Assembly: GCF_023242475.1 (NCBI RefSeq)
Contig: NZ_JALJFG010000004.1
Coordinates: 248,001-312,000, forward strand
From: Pseudomonas sp. MWU15-20650
Lineage (GTDB): Bacteria > Pseudomonadota > Gammaproteobacteria > Pseudomonadales > Pseudomonadaceae
Reading direction: 5' to 3'
Length of the DNA: 64,000 nt
The first letter of the stretch is position 1, and every line of letters begins with the position of its first letter. Below the pieces are notes generated by a model. The model did no database searches and had not been told where the DNA came from. It saw nothing but the letters and a program-made list of their open reading frames with translations. The position numbers and the translations under genes are program-made. This document shows positions 36,404 through 44,135 of the stretch, piece after piece.

Positions 36404-39400
36404 ACGACGATACGCTCAACCTCCAGGTCAACACCCCGGCCCTGCCCAAAGGCGGCGGTGCCATTCAAGGCACCGGAAAGGGCTGGGGCGATATCGGCTC
36501 CAGTGGTACGGCAAGCTTTGAAATTCCCTTGCCGATCTCTCCCGCGCGCGGCTACGCGCCAGCCATGTCGCTGGCCTACCACAGCGGCGCGGGTAACGGC
36601 CCCTTCGGACTGGGTTGGGGGGTACCCCTGCCGGCCGTCAGCCGGCGTACCTCCCATGGCGTGCCGGCCTACACGGAGCACGACGTACTGGTGGGTCCCG
36701 ACGCGCAAATATGGCTACCCGAACGCGACGCCGAAGGTGCGCTCGTCAGCCGTTCCACGACTTCTTTCAATGGTTTGCCACTGACCACCGCCTACACGGC
36801 CACCCGGTATTTTCCCAGGATCGAGAGCCACTTCGACCGTATCGAGCACTGGCACTCGGCAACCGATACGGCAGGCTTCTGGTTGATACAAAGTGCCGAT
36901 GGCAGTCAGCACTTTTACGGGAAGACCCCATTGGCCCGAATCGCCGATCCGGACCACCCGCACCATGTGGCGCAATGGTTGTTGCAGGAAAGCCTGAATA
37001 CCCACGGCGAACACATTTATTATCACTACAAAAAAGAAACGGATCCCTCACGCTACCCGAGGGACTGTCGAGCCCAGCGTTACCTGGAGCGCGTCTGCTA
37101 CGGCAACTTCACCGCCAAGGAGCAGGAACAGCTCTACCTCTGGCAGACCGACGATGAGCCGGGCATGGGCTGGCACTTTCAGTTGCTCTTTGACTATGGC
37201 GAGCGTGACCTTGAGCTGGATAAGCGGCCGACGTATCAGAAAATCCGGGAGTGGCCGACACGACCCGATCCCCGCTCGGATTTTTCGTTCGGCTTCGAGC
37301 TACGCACCCTGCGCTGTTGCAACCAGATTCTGATGTTTCACCACTTCCCCAAGGAAGTGCCGATGGGCGCCGACCCGGTGCTGGTCAACCGTCTGCTGCT
37401 GGAATACCGCGCGCCCAACCATGTCAGCCTGTTGATTGGGGTCCATGAGCAGGCCTTCGACAGCTCGGGCAATAGCGTGAGCCGCCCGCCGCTGGAGTGT
37501 TTTTACCAATCGAGCCAGCTGAAGGTGGACAAGAGCGGCTATAAGCCCTTCAGTTCGCTGCCCGGGCTGCATGACAGCGATCGCTATCAACTGGTCGATC
37601 TGTATGGCGAAGGCATACCCGGCGTGTTGTATCGCGCTGACAAGAGTTGGTACTACCGCGAACCGCTCAGGCCGCAAAACACGCAAACCAGCGACGAGGT
37701 GATTTACGGCGCGGCCCAGGAGTTGGCGCGGGTGCCGGTCGCCGACAGCACCCGGCCCATCCACCAGGCGCTGGCCGATGTGGACAACGATGGCCGTCTG
37801 GACTGGCTGGTTGCCCACCCAGGAATGAGCGGCTTTTTCAGCCTGGACGAACAGCGCAACTGGTCAACCTTCACGCCGTTCGATGCGCTCCCGTCGGAAT
37901 TTTTCCATCCCCAGGGAATACTCGCCGACTTGATGGGGACGGGACGTCCTGACCTTGCCATGATCGGCCCCCGTAGCGTGCGCCTGTATGCCAATCGCCG
38001 AAAAAAAGGCTTCGAACCCGCCATTGAGGTGCCTCATACGCTCGATGACGTCTTGCCGATCGTTTCCGCCTCGCCCAACGAACTGGTGGCATTCAGCGAT
38101 GTACTCGCCACGGGCCAACAGCATCTGGTGCGTATCCGGCATAACGAAGTGAAATGTTGGCCGAACCTGGGTCGAGGACGCTTTGCCCAAGGGTTTGTGT
38201 TGGCCACGTTGCCGTTCCGTTATGAAGTGTTCAAGGCATCCAATGTACTGCTCGTCGACCTGAATGGAGGTGGCGCTACGGACTTGCTGTATTTGAGCGC
38301 CGCTCACCTGTGTATTTTCCTCAATAAAAGCGGCAATGGCTTCGAGGCGGATGCGATCAAAGTCCCGTGGCCAGAGGGTGTGCGGTATGACGACCACTGT
38401 CAGGTCAACGTCGTCGATGTGGGCGGCCTGGGCTGCCCTAGCCTGATCCTGACCGCCGCCCACCAGACCCCCATACACTGGCGTTACGATTTTTTCACCC
38501 AAAAGCCCTGGCTGCTCATGCGCACCGACAACAACATGGGCGCCCAGGCGGCGATCAAATATCGCAGCAGCGCTCAGGAGTGGCTGGACGAAAAACGCGA
38601 GCTGCATGCCAAGGGCCAGCCTGCGATCAGCCAGTTACCCTTTGCGCTGCTGCTGGTCAGCCAACAAGCCCAACGGGACGAGATTACCGGCAATCAGTTG
38701 ACCCAGCGCGTGAGCTATCGTCAGGCTTATTACGACCGCGTGGACCGCAAGTTTCATGGCTTTGGGCTGTTGCTGCAAACCGACACCGACAGCCGCAAGG
38801 ACGCCCCCCACGCGCCAGGTTCCAGCGCACCCGTGCTCAGCAAAACCTGGTTTCATACCGGGCGATCCCTTGACATGCCCTGCCTCGGCCAGAGCACTCA
38901 CGACCCGAACGCCAAGGCTCTCGGCCGCACGCTGGTCAGCCGCTACAGGGGGACAGCTGGGGCACAACCGCTGGATCATCATGACGACTTGATCAGCGAC
39001 CCCGCACCGGCGCTGGCACGCGAGGTGTCCCGTGCACTCAGTGGCAGGGTGCTGCGGGTCGAAGTGCTGGCGGCGGACCCGGCGCAAGACGTCGTGCCCT
39101 ACTCGGTCCAACACCAGCGGTATCTGGTCCGTGAACTGGCGCCGGCCAGTGTCCATACGCCCTACACCCGGTTGCTGCCATTAGCCCTGGAGTCGATCAG
39201 CTATCAATATGAAGGCGTGGAAAACGATCCCGTCTGCCAGCACCAGATCAATCTGCGCTGGGATGCCTATGGTTACCTGGTGCATGGCGTGACCCTGCAT
39301 TATGCCCGCCGTACCACCGCCGACAGCCCTCCGCCCACCGTGCTGGTGGACGAGCACCAGCAGCGCTGGTGGCGCGATACCCATGACAACGCGCAACAGT

Positions 39401-40974
39401 TCTATTACCTGAGCGAAACGCTGGCACAGCCCATTCATCTGGACGACGCACAGCAGTGGTGCCTGGCCTTGCCCTACCGCCAACGAGACAACGCCCTGGT
39501 GCTCGGCAAGGCGCCGGCGTCTGGCGGGCTGGACCCTGCGCGTATCGCCTATGAGTTGTTCATCGACACCCGCGACGGGCCATTGGTCGCAGGGGCCAAG
39601 CGCACACTGAGCGGCTTGTCGGTGCAGCGCTACCGGCTGGCCGGTAGCCTCGGCAAAACCCTGGAGCCCGGCGTCGCCACTGCCCAGGCATTGGTCGATT
39701 ACCTGGAAACCGCCGAGCTGGATGACCAGGCCCTGAATGTCTACAACGACATTCCGGCCATGCCCAACCAACCCAAGGTGGACCTGGTACAAAAGCTCAC
39801 CGACAGCGGCTATCACACCATGGAGCTGTTTTTTCTATTCGACGGCGAGGTGCCGCCCAAGGAAAATCGCCTGTGGTCGATTCGCCGGCACTTCCCCCGC
39901 TATGGCAAGGCCACCCAGTTTTATCGGATAAGGGCGCTGCGGGCCACCGAGGCCCATGGCGAAACAACGCTCACCTATGACCCCTACACGTTGCAAACCG
40001 TGCGCGTAAAAACGCCCGACGGTTGTGTGACCAAGGCCGAATACGACTATCGATTGCTGCTGCCGACAAAAATTGTCGACCCCAATGGCACTCTTCAAGA
40101 AGCGCTTTATGACGGTTTTGGGCAGTTGCTCGCCAACACCTTTTATGGCCACGAACAAGGCCTCAGAGTGGGCTTCGCCGCCCTGGAAAGCTATCGCCCG
40201 CGCAAAAATGTAACGCCCGCATTGGCCATCGAACAGGCGCAAAGCGTGTTGCAAGACATGGCCAGCGCGCACTGCTACGCTCCGTTCAGTTGGATGGGCA
40301 GCATCGACTTGGCCCTGGTCAAGCCTGAATGGATCACCAAGGACTATCTGCTCCCCAGCGGGCATATCCGCATGAGCGCGCGAGCGCGCCTGAGGGGTGG
40401 TCACCAGCCCCTCAGTGACAGTGCAAAACAACTCAAGGCGCTGATCGATAAGGCCAGCCGTACGCCGGTACATGGGCTCATGTTGCAAGCCGACCGCTAC
40501 CCCGGCGATGCCGACCAACAGGTTCGCATGACCCTGACCTGCTGGGATGGCTTCGGCCGCGCATTGCAGACCAAACAGAAGACCGAACCAGGCCCGGCCC
40601 ATGCGGTCGACGACACGGGCAACCTGTTGGTCGACGAGCTACCGGGTGCGAACACCACCTTGAAGAAACAGCTGCGCCAAGTGCAAGCCGATCCCCGCTG
40701 GCGCGTCAGCGAGCGTGTCGAATACAACAACAAGGGCCTGGTCATTCGTGTCTACCGCCCCTACTTCGCCAACAGCCACGCCTACGTCAATGATCACTCC
40801 ATGCGCGAGCTGGGCCACAGCGACCGACAGTTCTACGACCCTCTCGGGCGCCCGACAAAGACACTGACCGCAGGAGGATTTATGCGGCGTACCACCTATT
40901 GGGCCTGGTACACCGTCAATGAGGATGAAAACGATACCCATGAAGAGCTGAACGCAAGCCAAACTACTGACTGA
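36400..40974 (+). CDS. Tc toxin TcB subunit (SpvB/TcaC-like)
   Basis: The 1,524-residue protein begins with a SpvB-type domain (LPKGGGAIQGTGKGWGDIG, FEIPLPISPARGYAP, GAGNGPFGLGWGV). FG-GAP/propeller repeats follow (LADVDNDGRLDWLV, LADLMGTGRPDLAMIG, LVDLNGGGATDLLYL), then the TcB mid regions (YDRVDRKFHGFG) and an RHS-type C-terminus. TcB together with TcC makes a hollow cocoon that stores the TcC effector and docks on TcA through its propeller gate. It overlaps TcA by 4 bp and ends 39 bp before a convergent TcC gene. Only one TcB is present to serve three TcC proteins. Confidence 0.93.
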   Translation: MNDDTLNLQVNTPALPKGGGAIQGTGKGWGDIGSSGTASFEIPLPISPARGYAPAMSLAYHSGAGNGPFGLGWGVPLPAVSRRTSHGVPAYTEHDVLVGPDAQIWLPERDAEGALVSRSTTSFNGLPLTTAYTATRYFPRIESHFDRIEHWHSATDTAGFWLIQSADGSQHFYGKTPLARIADPDHPHHVAQWLLQESLNTHGEHIYYHYKKETDPSRYPRDCRAQRYLERVCYGNFTAKEQEQLYLWQTDDEPGMGWHFQLLFDYGERDLELDKRPTYQKIREWPTRPDPRSDFSFGFELRTLRCCNQILMFHHFPKEVPMGADPVLVNRLLLEYRAPNHVSLLIGVHEQAFDSSGNSVSRPPLECFYQSSQLKVDKSGYKPFSSLPGLHDSDRYQLVDLYGEGIPGVLYRADKSWYYREPLRPQNTQTSDEVIYGAAQELARVPVADSTRPIHQALADVDNDGRLDWLVAHPGMSGFFSLDEQRNWSTFTPFDALPSEFFHPQGILADLMGTGRPDLAMIGPRSVRLYANRRKKGFEPAIEVPHTLDDVLPIVSASPNELVAFSDVLATGQQHLVRIRHNEVKCWPNLGRGRFAQGFVLATLPFRYEVFKASNVLLVDLNGGGATDLLYLSAAHLCIFLNKSGNGFEADAIKVPWPEGVRYDDHCQVNVVDVGGLGCPSLILTAAHQTPIHWRYDFFTQKPWLLMRTDNNMGAQAAIKYRSSAQEWLDEKRELHAKGQPAISQLPFALLLVSQQAQRDEITGNQLTQRVSYRQAYYDRVDRKFHGFGLLLQTDTDSRKDAPHAPGSSAPVLSKTWFHTGRSLDMPCLGQSTHDPNAKALGRTLVSRYRGTAGAQPLDHHDDLISDPAPALAREVSRALSGRVLRVEVLAADPAQDVVPYSVQHQRYLVRELAPASVHTPYTRLLPLALESISYQYEGVENDPVCQHQINLRWDAYGYLVHGVTLHYARRTTADSPPPTVLVDEHQQRWWRDTHDNAQQFYYLSETLAQPIHLDDAQQWCLALPYRQRDNALVLGKAPASGGLDPARIAYELFIDTRDGPLVAGAKRTLSGLSVQRYRLAGSLGKTLEPGVATAQALVDYLETAELDDQALNVYNDIPAMPNQPKVDLVQKLTDSGYHTMELFFLFDGEVPPKENRLWSIRRHFPRYGKATQFYRIRALRATEAHGETTLTYDPYTLQTVRVKTPDGCVTKAEYDYRLLLPTKIVDPNGTLQEALYDGFGQLLANTFYGHEQGLRVGFAALESYRPRKNVTPALAIEQAQSVLQDMASAHCYAPFSWMGSIDLALVKPEWITKDYLLPSGHIRMSARARLRGGHQPLSDSAKQLKALIDKASRTPVHGLMLQADRYPGDADQQVRMTLTCWDGFGRALQTKQKTEPGPAHAVDDTGNLLVDELPGANTTLKKQLRQVQADPRWRVSERVEYNNKGLVIRVYRPYFANSHAYVNDHSMRELGHSDRQFYDPLGRPTKTLTAGGFMRRTTYWAWYTVNEDENDTHEELNASQTTD

Positions 40975-40980
40975 CGAACC

Positions 40981-41002
40981 ATGGGCCGCGGCGCCGGCCC
41001 AT
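40981..41002. terminator. Bidirectional hairpin between TcB and TcC2
   Basis: A perfect 8-bp stem ATGGGCCG / CGGCCCAT with a 6-base loop is followed on the plus strand by TCATCTTCTC. It sits in the 39-bp gap between convergent stops. Confidence 0.55.
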
Positions 41003-41013
41003 TCATCTTCTCG

Positions 41014-44001
41014 TCAGGATCGCCGGGCTGCGCCCCAGCGCGACGCCAAGGTTGTATACCCGCGCCTGGCAAACGTTACGAAAAAGCCGCGCCATTCGGT
41101 CAATGATGCAATCACGCCGCGGGCCGCCATGACAATTGTTCGAGTGGTCCGGCCTTGAGCGGCCTGTGGCAGGCCCGTCAGCGCAACGGCCAATGCCTCG
41201 ACACCGGACGCGGCCCAGTGCGTCCACACCTGATTGAACATTCTGCTCAGCCCACCGTGCACCGTCGCGACAGGGTCCGGCAACTGCACGGTTTGGCCAT
41301 GGGGATCGTGGACGGCGGTCCGGTGACTGCCACGCATCATCGTTCCCATCGCCCCATCGTAGGCTTCTATTGCAGGTGAGACATTGGGTTGCATCAGCGC
41401 AGGCACTTCCCCGCCATAAACAGCGTTGGCCACGGTAGCAAGGGCATAGGCGGCCGTCGCTCCGGCGGTACGCGTGACCCTGCCGCGCAGGGGCGTGCTG
41501 CCCCAGGAGATGCCGGTACCGTGCCCACGAAGGACCTGCTGCACCAGTTCTCTGGAGAGCGCGCGCACATGTCCGCCCAACCGCTGGACCGCCACCGGGT
41601 CCCAGCTGTGCTCGGCTTGATCACCTATCGAGTCGCCATGCATGGCATACCCCATACCCGCGGCACTTGCAAAAATAGCACCGACCTGTGGCGCATATCG
41701 CGTCCAGTTACCGGCGATACCGGTGCTCATATGTGCCGTGGACACTGCATCCAGCACCGCAACGGTAAGGCGCAAGATTTGGTTGCGTTGTGCCGTGGGC
41801 TGGACGGTACTGAAGACCGCCAGATCGACGCCCGTCGCGATTGCATTGGCGATATAGGTGGATAAACCATCGCGAATCGCTGCCGCCGAGGCCGGTTGTA
41901 TTCTCGGGCGCATAACCCTGCCTATATTCGCGAGCCTGCGGCTGATGGAAAGCCTGCGTATTTGTTTATCCTGCGACTCCTCCAAAGCCGGTGTGGCAGC
42001 CAGCCCTTGCGCATCGACCTTGCTAACCGGATTACCGCCAACCATGGCGTACAGATTCAAACCATCGGCATCGCCGATCGGGTCCGGGCTGATCCATCGG
42101 CATAACCACGGCGCGTAATACCTGAAGCCGTAGTAAGACAACCCGCTGGCATCGCGCTCCTTGCCCGAGTAACGGATGAACCTGTAACTCGCCTCGCTGG
42201 CATTCTTCGCCGCCCACCAGGCAGTACCGCCGTAGGGGTAATAACTTTCCTGGCTGAGCAGTTGCGCCTGCTCGCCCAGTTCCAGGCTGCTGCTGCCCAA
42301 GTGGTCCGACAAGCCGTAACGGATCTGCGCGTCCTGGCGCCCCCCCGAAGGGTGGCGATCCCACAGCAGGACGCGCACCGTGGTCGTACCGGCATCAAGG
42401 TTGAGTACATTCAGTTGCTCACCCGTTGCGCTGTCATGCCGAATTTCCAGCCCCGGCAAGTAGCGCACCTCGGCCCTATGCAGCACGCCCCGGGCCTGGG
42501 AGACCCTGCGCTTGAGGATGCGCTGGCCCGTGGCATCGTAGGCGTAACGTTCTTCATCGTCGTTGCCGCCCTCGCGCCGCACCTGCGTGAGGCGCACCAG
42601 TTGATTGCGCACATCCCAGTCCATCTTGTGATCGCCTGCCAACGCTTGCAGATTGCCGTTGCGGTCAAAGCCCTGGCCCAACCCCGGCGCAGTCTTGCCA
42701 TCGGCCTGCGGCAAAAAATGATTGCTGCCCGCGGCCACGCTCATATGCCGCGTGAAGCCCGTGCCGCTGCTGGGTACATGTTGCAACTCAAGCATATTTC
42801 CGGCGGCGTCATAGCTGAACCGCTGGGTGTAGCGACGCCATACGCTGTCGTCAGTCGAGCCGAACGTCACACTCGCTGGTAACGCCGGGCCTCCAGTGTT
42901 GCCGGCGGTTTCGCGGCCGGTGGCCTTGGTCAGTTGCGATAACGTGTCGTACTCGTAAAGGCTGGTCGAACTGATTCGGGTGTTGCTGGACCATTGCGTC
43001 GGCTGGGCAAGGTCATCGATCCGCACGACGTTGCCAACGCCGTCATACTCGTAGCGCAGGTCTTGCAGCGCTGCGCCCGGTTGCGCGGGCAGATGGGCAG
43101 TCATTTGCCGCAAGCGACCATCGAATTCACGGTAGTGCATGGCACGCACAACGCCGTTGCCGGCGCGTTCGCTGAGCACCTGACCCGCTGCGTTGTAGTG
43201 CCGCTGGCCCAGCACCTGCGTACGCACGCCGTCCCTGGGCGTCACAAAGATACTCGCCGGTTGGCCGTCAATGCCGTAGGTGTAGTCGAAGCGATTGCCC
43301 TTGGCGTCCGTGTGATGCAGGCGCTCACCCAGCGCGTTAAACCCAATGGTTGTCTGGAACCTTTCGGGCTCCAGGCGCACCTCGCGTTGTGCATCGAGCT
43401 GCGGCCAATCCAGCGCGGCATCCGCCTGTCGGAAACGTCGGGTTTGCCGAGCAACTTCTGCGTGCAGCCCATACCGCTCGTGGAACAACGAGCCGCCGCC
43501 GTCATCGTGGCGAACCACCCGGCCACAGCGGTTGAGCGCAGCTTCTTCATCCGAGGATGAAGCATAGGCAAGACGCTCGACGCACAGCGCTTGCCCGTCA
43601 CTGGCCGCCTGCTCGAAGACCGCGACCGGCCGCAGATAGTGGTCGTAGTGATGAGCCTGGTGAGCGCCCCGCCCATCCCACTCTTCCAGTAAATGCCCGG
43701 CCTCCCCCATCAGCGTCAGCCGCCAGCCGGCATCCACGCTGTCGGTGCGTAACGCTTGTCCGCCAAGGCTATAGACCGTGCGTTGATTGGGGTCGGTGTC
43801 GGGCTGTGAGCGTGACAACTGGAACAAACGTGGGTCCCATTGTTCAATCATCAAGCCTGTACTGCCAAATACCTGACGATGAATGCGCACTTGCGGTTCA
43901 ACCTCCGCTCTGGAGCGGTGGTAACCGATGTTACGAACAATTAACCCACGCGGGTCGACTGCGACCAGGGACGGCGTGTTTCGATGGATGGAATCAGACA
44001 T
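41014..44001 (-). CDS. tccC: Tc toxin TcC subunit 2 (RHS core with variable C-terminal domain)
   Basis: The 995-residue protein has the same N-terminus ([20 protein letters not shown]) and RHS core as TcC1/TcC3, with the core end YYGFRYYAPWLCRWISPDP and NPVSKVDAQGL near residue 667. The ~328-residue C-terminus is unrelated to the other two. It is rich in amphipathic or hydrophobic Ala/Gly helices (YIANAIATGVDLAVFSTV, GATAAYALATVANAVYGG, ASGVEALAVALTGLPQA) with a basic tail. I recognise no known toxin family; a membrane-acting or helical cytoplasmic effector is possible. It is convergent with TcB and 134 bp downstream of TcC3. Confidence 0.9.
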   Translation of the reverse strand: MSDSIHRNTPSLVAVDPRGLIVRNIGYHRSRAEVEPQVRIHRQVFGSTGLMIEQWDPRLFQLSRSQPDTDPNQRTVYSLGGQALRTDSVDAGWRLTLMGEAGHLLEEWDGRGAHQAHHYDHYLRPVAVFEQAASDGQALCVERLAYASSSDEEAALNRCGRVVRHDDGGGSLFHERYGLHAEVARQTRRFRQADAALDWPQLDAQREVRLEPERFQTTIGFNALGERLHHTDAKGNRFDYTYGIDGQPASIFVTPRDGVRTQVLGQRHYNAAGQVLSERAGNGVVRAMHYREFDGRLRQMTAHLPAQPGAALQDLRYEYDGVGNVVRIDDLAQPTQWSSNTRISSTSLYEYDTLSQLTKATGRETAGNTGGPALPASVTFGSTDDSVWRRYTQRFSYDAAGNMLELQHVPSSGTGFTRHMSVAAGSNHFLPQADGKTAPGLGQGFDRNGNLQALAGDHKMDWDVRNQLVRLTQVRREGGNDDEERYAYDATGQRILKRRVSQARGVLHRAEVRYLPGLEIRHDSATGEQLNVLNLDAGTTTVRVLLWDRHPSGGRQDAQIRYGLSDHLGSSSLELGEQAQLLSQESYYPYGGTAWWAAKNASEASYRFIRYSGKERDASGLSYYGFRYYAPWLCRWISPDPIGDADGLNLYAMVGGNPVSKVDAQGLAATPALEESQDKQIRRLSISRRLANIGRVMRPRIQPASAAAIRDGLSTYIANAIATGVDLAVFSTVQPTAQRNQILRLTVAVLDAVSTAHMSTGIAGNWTRYAPQVGAIFASAAGMGYAMHGDSIGDQAEHSWDPVAVQRLGGHVRALSRELVQQVLRGHGTGISWGSTPLRGRVTRTAGATAAYALATVANAVYGGEVPALMQPNVSPAIEAYDGAMGTMMRGSHRTAVHDPHGQTVQLPDPVATVHGGLSRMFNQVWTHWAASGVEALAVALTGLPQAAQGRTTRTIVMAARGVIASLTEWRGFFVTFARRGYTTLASRWGAARRS

Positions 44002-44047
44002 GACCTCAAGACCTTATTGCTGAATAAGTAGTCCTGAAAGCCTAGGG
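44002..44047 (-). promoter_or_regulatory. Shared 5' leader of tccC genes, copy 2
   Basis: Minus-strand CCTAGGCTTTCAGG, then AATAAGGTCTTGAGGTCATG. It has the same CCTAGG block (40 bp upstream of the start) and AAGGTC box as copies 1 and 3. Confidence 0.5.
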
Positions 44048-44135
44048 ACAGGGGGTTGAAAAAGGTGGTGCTGGAGGATGTTTTTGTGTGTCCGGGTACT
44101 GGCATCGCCCCGCTCACGCGGGTCGAGCCGTTTGG

